Part shown: piece after piece, positions 25,477 through 35,820 of the stretch
How positions within the stretch are numbered: the first letter of the stretch is position 1
Layout: every line of letters begins with the position of its first letter
Assembly (NCBI GenBank): GCA_045642485.1
Contig: JAZUIV010000042.1
Location: 1 to 58,028, forward strand
Source of the DNA: Cacconaster sp045642485
GTDB lineage: Bacteria; Bacteroidota; Bacteroidia; Bacteroidales; UBA932
DNA: 58,028 bases
Direction of reading: 5' to 3'
Program-made: the position numbers and the translations under genes
Notes under the pieces: model-generated
The model's database searches: none
What the model was told of the DNA's origin: nothing
The model's input: the letters and a program-made list of their open reading frames with translations, nothing else

Positions 25477-28400
25477 TTAGTGAGATTTTCTTGATGCGAG
25501 CATCTTCTGGTAGTCTTCCTTGGAAGCTACAATGAGTTTGTCGTATTCCCTCTGACCGGTACCGGCAGGAATCAGGTGACCGCAGATGACGTTCTCCTTC
25601 AATCCTTCCAGAGTATCGGATTTTCCTCGGATTGCGGCATCGCTCAATACCTTGGTGGTTTCCTGGAATGATGCTGCGGACATAAAGCTGTTTGTACGCA
25701 GCGCAGCCCTTGTGATACCCTGCAGAATCTGGTTTGAAGTCGCGGGAACGGCATCGCGTGCCTCGACAATCCTGAGATCCTGTCTCCTGAGAAGAGAGTT
25801 CTCGTCCCTCAGCTGGCGGACAGTAACAATCTGACCGTTATGGAGATTGGTTGAGTCACCGGCATCCAGAACGACTTTCTTGTCGAAGATGGTGTCGTTT
25901 TCCTCGTTGAATTCAATCTTGTCCACAAGCTGTTCGGGGAGGAAGCGGGTATCGCCCGGATCCACGATTTCAACCTTGCGCATCATCTGGCGGACAATCA
26001 CTTCGAAGTGTTTGTCGTTGATTTTCACACCCTGCATACGATAGACACCCTGCACTTCATTCACAATATATTCCTGAACCTTGACGGGACCGAGGATATT
26101 GAGGATGTCGGTGGGGGAGACGGCACCGTCAGAAAGAGGCATACCGGCACGTACATAGTCGTTTTCCTGTACGAGAATCTGTTTTGACAGAGGAACGAGA
26201 TATGATTTCTCGTCACCGCTCTTGGCCTTGATGATGATTTCACGGTTTCCTCGGCGTGTCCTGCCCATCTTGACCTCACCGTTGATTTCGCTGACAACAG
26301 CGGGATTTGAAGGATTGCGGGCTTCGAAGAGTTCAGTGACTCGGGGCAGACCGCCCGTGATGTCACCGGCTTTGCCGATGGCGCGGGGAATCTTGACCAG
26401 AATGTCACCGGCCTTAATCTTCTGACCGTTTTCAATCATCACGTGTGCACCTACAGGGAGGTTGTACTGCTTGAGTTCCTCGCCGTTTTCATCGAGAACC
26501 TTGATTGTGGGGTTCTTCGACTTGTCACGTGACTCGATGACCACTTTCTCGCGGTGGATTGAGAACTCGTCGGTAGCTTCCTCGCGGAAGGTTACACCGT
26601 CCTCCATACTGTCATATACGGCTGTACCTGCTATTTCAGCGATGGTAAGAGCATTGTAGGCATCCCAGGTACAGATTCTGTCGCCATTGACCACACTTTC
26701 ACCGTTGAGTTTGAACAACTCGGAACCGTAAGGTATATTGTACTGTCCAAGGGTGATGCCTGTGGTGGGATGGACAATCTTCATTTCAGTGGCACGGCTG
26801 ACAACAATTGTATGGTCTCCATTTTCATCGGTCTTGACAATCGTGCGGAGTTCCTCGTATTCGAGCCTTCCTTCATATTTGGAGACGATTTCACTCTCGG
26901 AAACCTTACCTCCTGCAACACCACCGACGTGGAATGTACGAAGGGTCAACTGAGTACCGGGCTCTCCGATTGACTGTGCGGCAATTACGCCGACAACCTC
27001 TCCCTTTTCGACCATACGGCCTGTAGCCAGATTTCTGCCGTAGCATTTCGCGCAGACACCCTTCTTTGATTCGCAGGTGAGGACGGAACGTATCTCAACC
27101 TGTTCAATGGGAAGCTGTTCGATAAGATCTGCGATATTTTCTGTAATCTGCTCTCCGGAACTGAGAATCTTCTCTCCGGTAAGAGGATTATAGATGTCGT
27201 GAACAGTGGTGCGGCCCAGAATTCTGTCACCGAGAGTTTCCACAACTTCGTCCTTGTCCTTGATGGCAGTCGCCACAAGGCCGCGGAGGGTGCCGCAGTC
27301 CTCTTCGTTGATGATGACATCGTGGCTGACATCGACCAGACGACGGGTCAAATAACCTGCGTCAGCTGTCTTCAATGCGGTGTCGGCCAAACCTTTACGT
27401 GCACCGTGAGTAGAGATGAAGTACTCGAGCACGCTCAGACCTTCCTTGAAGTTCGCAAGAATAGGGTTCTCGATGATTTCTGCGCCTGTCGAACCTGATT
27501 TCTGAGGCTTTGCCATCAGACCACGCATACCGCAGAGCTGACGGATCTGCTCCTTGGAACCACGGGCACCTGAATCAAGCATCATATATACGGGATTGAA
27601 ACCCTGTTTGTCAGACTTGATCTGCTGCTCAACTATGTTGGTCAGACGGGTGTTGGTCTTAGTCCATACATCGATGATCTGGTTGTATCGCTCGTTGTTT
27701 GTGATAAGACCCATATCAAAGCTGGCCTGAATGTTTTCAACCTCCTGATAGCCGTCATCCACAAGACTTTTCTTCTCATCAGGAATAATCACGTCTCCCA
27801 AATTGAATGAAAGACCTCCCTCGAAAGCCATTCGGTAACCGAGGTTCTTGATGTCGTCGAGGAACTTGGAAGTGCGGGCGACACAAGTGTATTTCAATAC
27901 CTCACCGATGATGTCACGAAGGGATTTCTTCTTGAGAAGAGTGTTGATGAAAGGCACTTCGTCGGGAACGAACTGGTTGAAGTAGATACGGCCCACAGTA
28001 GTGTCAATCATCTGATAGCCCTTGCTCAGGTCACTCTTGTCAACGGGAATGCGGACAGAGACCTTGGCCTGGTACTCCACGCGTCCTTCGTTGTATGCGA
28101 TGATGGCCTCTTCCGGTCCGTAGAACTTGAGCCCTTCTCCTTTGGCGCCGGGACGCTCCTTGGTGATGTAGTAGAGGCCGAGTACCATATCCTGGGAAGG
28201 AACGGTGATAGGCGCTCCGTTGGCAGGATGGAGGATGTTGTGTGAACCGAGCATCAGAATCTGAGCCTCGAGGATTGCGGCATTGCCCAGAGGGAGATGG
28301 ACTGCCATCTGGTCACCATCAAAGTCGGCGTTGAATGCCGTACAGGCGAGAGGGTGGAGCTGGATGGCCTTGCCTTCAATCATTCTGGGCTGGAAAGCCT

Positions 28401-29739
28401 GGATACCGAGTCTGTGAAGGGTAGGGGCACGGTTCAGCAAAACGGGATGACCTTTCATCACGTTTTCAAGTATATCCCAGATAACGGGGTCCTTGCGGTC
28501 GACAATCTTCTTTGCGGATTTGACTGTCTTCACGATGCCTCTCTCAATCAGTTTCCTGATGATGAAAGGTTTGTAGAGTTCGGCAGCCATATATTTGGGA
28601 AGACCGCATTCGTGCATCTGCAGTTCCGGACCCACGACGATGACGGAACGGGCGGAGTAATCGACACGTTTACCGAGCAGATTCTGACGGAAACGTCCCT
28701 GCTTGCCTTTCAGGTTGTCGGAGAGGGATTTCAGCGTGCGGTTGGATTCGGACTTGACTGCATTTGACTTGCGGCTGTTGTCGAACAGGCTGTCAACGGC
28801 TTCCTGAAGCATACGCTTTTCATTCCTGAGAATCACATCGGGCGCCTTGATTTCAATGAGCCTCTTCAGACGATTGTTTCTGATGATGACACGGCGGTAG
28901 AGGTCATTGACGTCACTGGTTGCGAATCGTCCGCCGTCCAGGGGAACGAGGGGACGCAAATCGGGCGGAATGACGGGGATAACCTTCATAATCATCCACT
29001 CGGGATGGTTGGTGTCCTTCGATTCACGGAAGGCTTCTATTACACTGAGCCTCTTGAGGGCCTCCGCCTTGCGCTGCTGGGAAGTCTCCTTCTCGGTCTT
29101 GCTGCGCAATTCGTAGGAAAGAGTGTCGAGGTCAAGCGCCTGGAGCATCTCGTAGATTGCCTCAGCTCCCATTCCGGCCCTGAACTTGTCGGGGTTGTCA
29201 TTTTCCAGGGAAGCATTCTCCTTGGGAAGACGGTCCACGATACTGACGTATTCATCCTCTGAAAGAAGGTCCATATTGTTGACCCCCATTTCGTGGGCCT
29301 TTCCGGCATTGAGGACGACATACCTTTCATAGTAGATGATTGCTTCGAGTTTCTTGGAAGGGATGCCCAGAAGATATCCTATCTTGTTGGGAGATGAACG
29401 GAAATACCAGATATGAGCCACGGGAACGGTAAGGGTGATATGCCCCATACGTTCACGACGGACTTTCTTTTCAGTAACTTCAACACCGCAGCGGTCGCAG
29501 ACGATGCCGCGGTAGCGGATTCTCTTGTATTTTCCGCAGTGGCACTCATAATCTTTTGTCGGACCGAAAATCCTCTCACAGAACAGACCGTCACGCTCCG
29601 GTTTATAGGTGCGGTAGTTGACAGTCTCAGGCTTGAGCACCTCTCCTGAAGAACGGGCCAGTATCTCCTCGGGGGAGGCCAGGCCGATCGTTATCTGGTT
29701 GAAATTGGTTTTAACCTTTGTATCTTTATTGAAAGACAT
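25477..29739 (-). CDS. rpoC: DNA-directed RNA polymerase subunit beta'
   Basis: Largest catalytic subunit of RNA polymerase, 1420 residues, typical for Bacteroidota. The zinc ribbon CHCGKYKRIRYRGIVCDRCG is near residues 70-90, the Mg-chelating NADFDGDQMAVH near 466-477, and the second zinc site CESKKGVCAKCYGRNL near 890. It starts 26 bp after rpoB. No intein or frameshift is seen. Confidence 0.99.
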   Translation of the reverse strand: MSFNKDTKVKTNFNQITIGLASPEEILARSSGEVLKPETVNYRTYKPERDGLFCERIFGPTKDYECHCGKYKRIRYRGIVCDRCGVEVTEKKVRRERMGHITLTVPVAHIWYFRSSPNKIGYLLGIPSKKLEAIIYYERYVVLNAGKAHEMGVNNMDLLSEDEYVSIVDRLPKENASLENDNPDKFRAGMGAEAIYEMLQALDLDTLSYELRSKTEKETSQQRKAEALKRLSVIEAFRESKDTNHPEWMIMKVIPVIPPDLRPLVPLDGGRFATSDVNDLYRRVIIRNNRLKRLIEIKAPDVILRNEKRMLQEAVDSLFDNSRKSNAVKSESNRTLKSLSDNLKGKQGRFRQNLLGKRVDYSARSVIVVGPELQMHECGLPKYMAAELYKPFIIRKLIERGIVKTVKSAKKIVDRKDPVIWDILENVMKGHPVLLNRAPTLHRLGIQAFQPRMIEGKAIQLHPLACTAFNADFDGDQMAVHLPLGNAAILEAQILMLGSHNILHPANGAPITVPSQDMVLGLYYITKERPGAKGEGLKFYGPEEAIIAYNEGRVEYQAKVSVRIPVDKSDLSKGYQMIDTTVGRIYFNQFVPDEVPFINTLLKKKSLRDIIGEVLKYTCVARTSKFLDDIKNLGYRMAFEGGLSFNLGDVIIPDEKKSLVDDGYQEVENIQASFDMGLITNNERYNQIIDVWTKTNTRLTNIVEQQIKSDKQGFNPVYMMLDSGARGSKEQIRQLCGMRGLMAKPQKSGSTGAEIIENPILANFKEGLSVLEYFISTHGARKGLADTALKTADAGYLTRRLVDVSHDVIINEEDCGTLRGLVATAIKDKDEVVETLGDRILGRTTVHDIYNPLTGEKILSSGEQITENIADLIEQLPIEQVEIRSVLTCESKKGVCAKCYGRNLATGRMVEKGEVVGVIAAQSIGEPGTQLTLRTFHVGGVAGGKVSESEIVSKYEGRLEYEELRTIVKTDENGDHTIVVSRATEMKIVHPTTGITLGQYNIPYGSELFKLNGESVVNGDRICTWDAYNALTIAEIAGTAVYDSMEDGVTFREEATDEFSIHREKVVIESRDKSKNPTIKVLDENGEELKQYNLPVGAHVMIENGQKIKAGDILVKIPRAIGKAGDITGGLPRVTELFEARNPSNPAVVSEINGEVKMGRTRRGNREIIIKAKSGDEKSYLVPLSKQILVQENDYVRAGMPLSDGAVSPTDILNILGPVKVQEYIVNEVQGVYRMQGVKINDKHFEVIVRQMMRKVEIVDPGDTRFLPEQLVDKIEFNEENDTIFDKKVVLDAGDSTNLHNGQIVTVRQLRDENSLLRRQDLRIVEARDAVPATSNQILQGITRAALRTNSFMSAASFQETTKVLSDAAIRGKSDTLEGLKENVICGHLIPAGTGQREYDKLIVASKEDYQKMLASRKSH

Positions 29740-29765
29740 ATCTGTAATGTTTAATTTTCCGACAA

Positions 29766-32700
29766 TCAGTTTTCGTTGGTTCTGTCAAGATTGATGCTCA
29801 GACCCAGACCACGCATTTCGTGGAGCAGCACGTTAAGGGACTCGGGGATGCCGGGTTGAGGCATCGGATCTCCCTTGACGATGGCTTCGTAGGCGCGGCT
29901 GCGGCCGGTCACGTCATCTGATTTGATAGTCAGTATCTCCTGAAGTATGTTGGATGCACCGAACGCTTCGAGTGCCCAAACCTCCATCTCTCCGAAACGC
30001 TGACCTCCGAACTGGGCTTTACCGCCGAGAGGCTGCTGAGTGATCAGGGAGTAAGGACCGATTGAACGGGCGTGCATCTTGTCGTCAACCATATGTCCGA
30101 GTTTTATCATATAGATGACACCTACGGTTGCGGGCTGGTCGAAGTATTCGCCTGTCCCACCGTCACGCAGACGGGTGCGGCCATACAGAGGCAGACCTGC
30201 TTTTTCGGTGTATTGGCAGATTTTCTCAAGACTTGCTCCATCGAAAATCGGAGTGCTGAACTTCAGACCGAGTTCACGTCCGGCCCATCCGAGGACCGTC
30301 TCGTAAATCTGTCCCAGGTTCATACGGGAAGGCACGCCAAGAGGGTTGAGAACGATGTCAACGGGTGTACCGTCATCAAGGAACGGCATATCTTCGTCGC
30401 GGACCACTTTAGCCACAATACCTTTGTTTCCGTGGCGTCCAGCCATCTTGTCACCGACCTGAATCTTGCGTTTCTTTGCCACATAAACCTTGGCAATCTG
30501 CATTATTCCGGAAGGAAGTTCGTCACCTATGGAGAGATTGTAGCATACTCTCTTGTATTCGGCGTCAAATTCCTTGTAGGCAATCAGATAATTGTTTATG
30601 AGGCTCTTGACCATCTCGTTGGATTTCTTGTCGGAAACCCACTTGACGGGATTGACGTCAGTGTAGTTGATAGTCTCGAGCTGTCCGCGGGTAATCTCCT
30701 CACCCTTGGCTATGATTTCCGTGCCGTAGAGGTCCCCTATGCCGGCGCTCTTCTTTTCACCGACGAGAACCATAAGTTTGTCGATGAAATTCTTCCTGAG
30801 TTCTCCCGCTTTGGCATCGAATTCCTCCTTTGCACCGTCAAGCAGCTCTTTCATCTTCTGTTTGCCCTTCTTCGTATTGTCTTTGGTGACTCTCGAATAG
30901 AGGCTCTTTCCGATGATAGTACCTGAAAGTGAAGGAGATGCCTTGAGAGATGCATCCTTTACGTCTCCGGCCTTGTCACCGAAGATGGCGCGGAGAAGCT
31001 TCTCCTCGGGTGAAGGATCGCTCTCGCCTTTGGGGGTAATCTTTCCGATGAGGATATCACCGGGCTCGACGTGGGCTCCTATGCGGATTATTCCGTTGTC
31101 ATCGAGGTCCTTGGTGGCATCTTCGCTGACATTGGGAATATCGCTCGTGAGCTCTTCCATTCCGCGCTTGGTGTCGCGCACTTCCATTATATATTCGTCA
31201 ACGTGGATGGAGGTGAAGATATCCTCGCGGATAATTCTCTCCGAAAGCACGATGGCATCCTCGTAATTGTATCCCTTCCAGGGCATGAAGGCAACCTTGA
31301 GGTTACGGCCGAGGGCCAGTTCCCCGTTCTGGGTCGCATAACCTTCCGTGAGAATCTGCCCCTTTGTCACCTTCTGTCCCTTTCTTACGATAGGGGTGAG
31401 GCGTATGGAAGTACTCTGGTTGGTCTTTCTGTACTGGGGAAGGGTATATACTGTAACGTCAGGATTGAAGCTGACGAACTTTTCGGTTTCTGTCCTGTCA
31501 TATTTGACGTGAATCTCGCGAGCATCCACAAAGACCACTTCACCGTTGTTCTCAGCAGTTATCTGAGTCCTTGAATCGCGGGCGACGGGACCTTCAAGGC
31601 CGGTACCTACGATAGGAGCTTCAGGCTTGATGATAGGAACAGCCTGACGCATCATGTTGGAACCCATCAGCGCACGGTTCGCATCATCGTGTTCAAGGAA
31701 CGGGATGAGGGAAGCCGCTATGGAGGCTATCTGGTTGGGAGCCACGTCCATAAGGTCTATGTCGTTCTTGGTCAGAACGGGGAAGTCCGCTTCGCGGCGG
31801 CATTTGACTCTTTCGTCGAGAATCTCGCCGTCATCGGCCAGTTTGGCGCTTGCCTGCGCGACATTCTTGTTCTCCTCCTCTTCCGCGCTCAGATAGACGA
31901 CTCCCTTGTCGCTCAAGTCAACCTTGCCGCCTTCTACCTTGCGGTAAGGAGTCTCGATGAAGCCGAGATCGTTGATGCTGGCATATACGCACAGTGAAGA
32001 GATAAGACCAATGTTCGGTCCTTCAGGCGTCTCGATGGGGCACAGACGCCCGTAATGGGTGTAGTGCACGTCTCGAACCTCGAATCCTGCCCTGTCGCGG
32101 GAAAGACCTCCGGGGCCCAGAGCGGAGAGACGACGCTTGTGAGTCATTTCAGCCAGAGGGTTGGTCTGGTCCATGAATTGGCTCAACTGGCTTGTTGCGA
32201 AGAAACTGTTGATGACACTCGACAGGGTCTTGGCGTTGATCAGGTCAACGGGAGTGAAGACTTCGTTGTCCCTGACGTTCATTCTTTCCCTGATTGTGCG
32301 TGCCATTCTTGCGAGACCTACGCTGAACTGGTTTGCAAGCTGCTCTCCGACAGTGCGGATACGACGGTTGCTCAGGTGGTCGATATCATCCACAGTTGCC
32401 TTGGAATTGATCAGCTGGATAAGATATTTGATGATCTCGATGATGTCTTCCTTCGTGAGAACCCTTACGTCGGCCGGTGTGGAAAGGCCGAGCTTGCGGT
32501 TTATGCGGTAACGGCCCACCATCCCGAGGTCGTAACGTTTGTCCGAGAAGAACAGCTTGTCGATAACGTCGCGAGCCGTAGCTTCATCAGGCGGTTCCGA
32601 GTTACGTAATTGTCTGTAGGTATAGATGATGGCCTCTGCTTCGGAATTTGTCTGGTCCTTCTGCAGGGTGTTGTATATGATTGCGTAGTCCGATGCGTTG

Positions 32701-33599
32701 GCATCTTCCTTGTGAAGCAGGATTGTGCTTGCTCCGGACTCGAGAATTTTCTCTATGTGTTCTTCTTCGAGGATTGTTTCGCGTTCAACGATCGGTTCGT
32801 TACGTTCGACGTAAACGACTTCTCCCGTATCTTCATCGACGAAGTCTTCGTTCCACGTTCTCAATACTTTGGCGGCCAGGCGGCTTCCGACATATTTTTT
32901 CAGGTTTGCCTTGGTCACCTTGACCTCATTGGCAAGTCCGAATATGTCGAGGATGTCCTTGTCGGATTCGTATCCTATGGCACGGAGAAGGGTTGTTACG
33001 GGGAGTTTCTTTTTCCTGTCGATGTAGGCGTACATCACGTTGTTGATGTCCGTTGCAAATTCAATCCAGGATCCCTTGAAGGGTATGATTCTCGCGGAAT
33101 AGAGTTTTGTGCCGTTGGCGTGCAGGCTCTGACCGAAGAAGACTCCGGGAGAACGGTGCAGCTGAGATACGACAATTCTTTCCGAACCGTTGATGATGAA
33201 AGTTCCGCGAGGGGTCATATAGGGGATTGCACCAAGATAGACATCCTGAATGACTGTCTCAAAATCTTCGTGCTCCACATCCTTGCATTCAAGCTTGAGT
33301 TTTGCCTTCAACGGGACAGAGTAGGTGAGACCTCTGTCAAGACACTCGTCCATTGAATAGCGGGGAGGGTCTATGAAATAGTCTATGAAATTCAGCTCGA
33401 AGTTATTTCGGGTGTCTAGTATCGGGAAAACCTCTTGGAAGACTTTATACAGACCTTCGTTCTTGCGATTTTCCGCTGTGGTTTCAAGCTGAAAGAAATC
33501 CTTGAAAGATTTCAGCTGGACTTCCAAAAAATCCGGATAATCGAGGAGTGTCTTTGAGGTAGCAAATGTAACCCTTTGATTATTAATTTTTTGCGACAT
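29766..33599 (-). CDS. rpoB: DNA-directed RNA polymerase subunit beta
   Basis: 1277-residue beta subunit. Rifampicin-region motifs SQLSQFMDQTNPLAEMTHKRRLSALGPGGL are intact around 505-535, and the C-terminal GGKAQFGGQRFGEMEVWALEAFGA region is present. In the Rif region I see no common resistance substitution: Asp516-, His526- and Ser531-equivalents appear as D, H and S. The gene is separated from rplL by a strong attenuator-like hairpin (33644-33673). Confidence 0.99.
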   Translation of the reverse strand: MSQKINNQRVTFATSKTLLDYPDFLEVQLKSFKDFFQLETTAENRKNEGLYKVFQEVFPILDTRNNFELNFIDYFIDPPRYSMDECLDRGLTYSVPLKAKLKLECKDVEHEDFETVIQDVYLGAIPYMTPRGTFIINGSERIVVSQLHRSPGVFFGQSLHANGTKLYSARIIPFKGSWIEFATDINNVMYAYIDRKKKLPVTTLLRAIGYESDKDILDIFGLANEVKVTKANLKKYVGSRLAAKVLRTWNEDFVDEDTGEVVYVERNEPIVERETILEEEHIEKILESGASTILLHKEDANASDYAIIYNTLQKDQTNSEAEAIIYTYRQLRNSEPPDEATARDVIDKLFFSDKRYDLGMVGRYRINRKLGLSTPADVRVLTKEDIIEIIKYLIQLINSKATVDDIDHLSNRRIRTVGEQLANQFSVGLARMARTIRERMNVRDNEVFTPVDLINAKTLSSVINSFFATSQLSQFMDQTNPLAEMTHKRRLSALGPGGLSRDRAGFEVRDVHYTHYGRLCPIETPEGPNIGLISSLCVYASINDLGFIETPYRKVEGGKVDLSDKGVVYLSAEEEENKNVAQASAKLADDGEILDERVKCRREADFPVLTKNDIDLMDVAPNQIASIAASLIPFLEHDDANRALMGSNMMRQAVPIIKPEAPIVGTGLEGPVARDSRTQITAENNGEVVFVDAREIHVKYDRTETEKFVSFNPDVTVYTLPQYRKTNQSTSIRLTPIVRKGQKVTKGQILTEGYATQNGELALGRNLKVAFMPWKGYNYEDAIVLSERIIREDIFTSIHVDEYIMEVRDTKRGMEELTSDIPNVSEDATKDLDDNGIIRIGAHVEPGDILIGKITPKGESDPSPEEKLLRAIFGDKAGDVKDASLKASPSLSGTIIGKSLYSRVTKDNTKKGKQKMKELLDGAKEEFDAKAGELRKNFIDKLMVLVGEKKSAGIGDLYGTEIIAKGEEITRGQLETINYTDVNPVKWVSDKKSNEMVKSLINNYLIAYKEFDAEYKRVCYNLSIGDELPSGIMQIAKVYVAKKRKIQVGDKMAGRHGNKGIVAKVVRDEDMPFLDDGTPVDIVLNPLGVPSRMNLGQIYETVLGWAGRELGLKFSTPIFDGASLEKICQYTEKAGLPLYGRTRLRDGGTGEYFDQPATVGVIYMIKLGHMVDDKMHARSIGPYSLITQQPLGGKAQFGGQRFGEMEVWALEAFGASNILQEILTIKSDDVTGRSRAYEAIVKGDPMPQPGIPESLNVLLHEMRGLGLSINLDRTNEN

Positions 33600-33634
33600 T
33601 TTGATAGGGGTGGTTGAAAATAAACTTTGAATAA

Positions 33635-33673
33635 CGACAAAAAGGTTTAGAGCCTTTTTGTCGGCTCTAAACC
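33635..33673 (-). terminator. rplL-rpoB attenuator with two exclusive hairpins
   Basis: On the minus strand a perfect 11-bp stem (33673-33663 with 33654-33644, loop of 8) is followed by five T (33643-33639): an intrinsic terminator between rplL and rpoB. A second perfect 11-bp stem (33663-33653 with 33645-33635) uses part of the same bases and would destroy the first. In many bacteria partial termination here sets the ratio of ribosomal protein to RNA polymerase. Confidence 0.85.
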
Positions 33674-33713
33674 CGATACTGCTGTACCCTATGAAAGGGG
33701 GTCAGTTGACGGA

Positions 33714-34091
33714 TTACTTAAGTTCAACTTCTCCACCAGCTTCCTCAAGGGCTGCCTTTACCTGTTCTGCTTCAGCTTTTGATACTTTTTCCTTAATCTT
33801 GGCGTTAGGAGCCTGATCTACGAGTTCTTTGGCTTCTTTGAGTCCGAGACCGGTGAGTTCCTTGACGGCTTTGACCATCTGGAGTTTAGCCTGACCGGCT
33901 GAGATAAGGATAACATCGAATTCTGACTGTTCGGCTTCAGCCTGGGCACCGCCGTTTCCGCCTTCGGCCACTACAACTGCTGCAGCTGCAGGCTCGATGC
34001 CATATTCATCTTTGAGGATTTGTGCGAGTTCCTGCACATCTTTTACGGTGAGATTTACGAGTTCTTCCGCAAGAGCTTTGATATCTGCCAT
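33714..34091 (-). CDS. rplL: 50S ribosomal protein L7/L12
   Basis: Stalk protein that recruits elongation factors. 125 residues: N-terminal dimerisation helix, an Ala-rich hinge (PAAAAVVVAEGG) and the C-terminal domain with KTEFDVIL-like EFDVILISAGQAK, LTGLGLKEAKELVD and the terminal GGEVELK. It follows rplJ by 47 bp and precedes the attenuator. Confidence 0.98.
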   Translation of the reverse strand: MADIKALAEELVNLTVKDVQELAQILKDEYGIEPAAAAVVVAEGGNGGAQAEAEQSEFDVILISAGQAKLQMVKAVKELTGLGLKEAKELVDQAPNAKIKEKVSKAEAEQVKAALEEAGGEVELK

Positions 34092-34138
34092 AATTATTGG
34101 TTTTTTAGATTATTTGTTACTGTTTTGAAATTTGGGTC

Positions 34139-34636
34139 CTATTCTGCGCTGTCTTCCTTCTTGGCGTTTTCAAGAGCGGAAACAACTCTTCTGATAGGAG
34201 ACTGGAGTAAACTGATGATGTCACCGACAAGTTCGTCGTGAGACTTGATGTTCACAAGGGTAGAGAGGTTCTCGGCTCCTACGTAACTGCATTCCTGGAG
34301 GAATGCGGCTTTCAGACCGGGCTTCCCGAATTTTGCTCCGAACTCCTTGATGATTTTCGCAGGAGCGTTGGGAGTGGTGGTGAACATAATTGCGGTGGAA
34401 CCTTTCAGCGTTTCGCAAAGGGGCTTGATATCCTCATTGCCGTTTTTCTCGATTGCTTTTTCAAGCAAGGTGTTCTTTACGACAACAAGCTTTACGCCCT
34501 TTTCGAAGCAGGCACGACGGAGACTTGAAGTATTTTCGGCATTGAGGCCTTCGAGGTCTGCAATGTAGAAATTGGGATTCTCCGCAATCTGTGCCGCTAT
34601 CTTTTCAATGATTTGAGCTTTTTCTTCCTTTCTCAT
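34139..34636 (-). CDS. rplJ: 50S ribosomal protein L10
   Basis: Base of the L7/L12 stalk, 165 residues. The N-terminal region (KAQIIEKIAAQI, YIADLEGLNAENTSSLRR) and central KNTLLEKAIEKNG, plus the C-terminal helix that binds L12 dimers, are visible. Starts 11 bp after rplA, so any L10 autoregulatory leader would have to lie in the rplA 3' end. Confidence 0.98.
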   Translation of the reverse strand: MRKEEKAQIIEKIAAQIAENPNFYIADLEGLNAENTSSLRRACFEKGVKLVVVKNTLLEKAIEKNGNEDIKPLCETLKGSTAIMFTTTPNAPAKIIKEFGAKFGKPGLKAAFLQECSYVGAENLSTLVNIKSHDELVGDIISLLQSPIRRVVSALENAKKEDSAE

Positions 34637-34647
34637 AACTTTTGATT

Positions 34648-35349
34648 TTATTCAGCAGCACTGATTGTTTTGGTGTCAATGCAAATACCGGGACTCATAG
34701 TGGAGGACATATAGATGCTCTTGATATAAGTGCCTTTCAATGCCTGAGGTTTCAGTTTTACGATAGTGTTGACAAGTTCGACAGCATTTTCGGAAATCTG
34801 CTGTGCAGAGAAGGATACCTTACCAATTGCGGTATGGACAATACCCTGTTTGTCAACTTTGAAGTCAATCTTACCTGCCTTGACTTCCTTAACGGCGTTA
34901 CCTATTTCATTAGTAACAGTACCGGTCTTAGGGTTAGGCATAAGACCACGAGGACCGAGGATACGGCCGATTGCACCGACCTTAGCCATTACGGTAGGGG
35001 TACAGATGATGACGTCAACGTCTGTCCAGCCGCCCTTGATCTTCTCGATATATTCATCCAAACCAACGTAGTCGGCGCCGGCTTCCTTGGCTTCGTTCTC
35101 CTTTTCAGCGGGGCAAAGCACGAGGACTCTGGTAACTTTTCCTGTTCCGTGAGGAAGTGTCACAACGCCACGTACCATCTGGTTCGCCTTTCTGGGGTCA
35201 ACACCAAGACGTACTGAAAGCTCGACAGATGCATCAAACTTGGTGAAGGTTACATCCTTGACCAGAGCGGACGCTTCGGCCAGCTTGTACTGCCTGTGGG
35301 CATCGACTTTAGCTTCAGCTACTTTTTGATTTTTGGTTAACTTACTCAT
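34648..35349 (-). CDS. rplA: 50S ribosomal protein L1
   Basis: L1 stalk protein, 233 residues, with the conserved FDASVELSVRLGVDPRKANQ and GRILGPRGLMPNPKTGTV motifs. L1 commonly represses its own operon through an mRNA mimic of its rRNA site near the rplK start. Second gene of the rplKA pair; 12 bp after rplK. Confidence 0.98.
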   Translation of the reverse strand: MSKLTKNQKVAEAKVDAHRQYKLAEASALVKDVTFTKFDASVELSVRLGVDPRKANQMVRGVVTLPHGTGKVTRVLVLCPAEKENEAKEAGADYVGLDEYIEKIKGGWTDVDVIICTPTVMAKVGAIGRILGPRGLMPNPKTGTVTNEIGNAVKEVKAGKIDFKVDKQGIVHTAIGKVSFSAQQISENAVELVNTIVKLKPQALKGTYIKSIYMSSTMSPGICIDTKTISAAE

Positions 35350-35361
35350 TACGTCGTGATT

Positions 35362-35808
35362 TTATTGTACATCGGTGGGAAAAGTTCCATTGACTGACAC
35401 GCCCATACTACGGGCTGTACCGGCTACCAGATTCATTGCGGATTTCTCAGTGAATGCGTTCAAATCGGGCATCTTCTCCTTTGCGATTTCGCGAACCTGA
35501 TCCCAGGTGATGGATGCTACTTTCTTTCTGTTGGGCTCAGCTGAAGCAGTCTGAATCTTCGCCGCTTCCTTGATAAGGATGGCAACGGGGGGCTGCTTTA
35601 CGATGAATGAGAAAGATTTGTCACTGTAAACCGTAATAATCACTGGCAATACCTTGCCGGCTTTGTCTTGAGTGCGGGCATTGAACTGCTTGCAGAAATC
35701 CATAATGTTCACACCCTTTGAACCGAGGGCGGGGCCAACTGGGGGTGAAGGGTTTGCAGCTCCACCTTTAATCTGCAGTTTAATGAACCCGGCAATTTCT
35801 TTAGCCAT
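35362..35808 (-). CDS. rplK: 50S ribosomal protein L11
   Basis: 148 residues; N-terminal proline-rich GGAANPSPPVGPALGSKGVNIMDFCKQFN and C-terminal rRNA-binding domain with GTARSMGV. L11 supports factor-dependent GTPase function and RelA activation. 12 bp after nusG. Confidence 0.98.
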   Translation of the reverse strand: MAKEIAGFIKLQIKGGAANPSPPVGPALGSKGVNIMDFCKQFNARTQDKAGKVLPVIITVYSDKSFSFIVKQPPVAILIKEAAKIQTASAEPNRKKVASITWDQVREIAKEKMPDLNAFTEKSAMNLVAGTARSMGVSVNGTFPTDVQ

Positions 35809-35820
35809 AATGTTAAGTGT

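Noticed and set aside
30072..33356. Plus-strand open frames inside rpoB and rpoC
   Set aside because: Shadows of the essential minus-strand genes; no recognisable protein.
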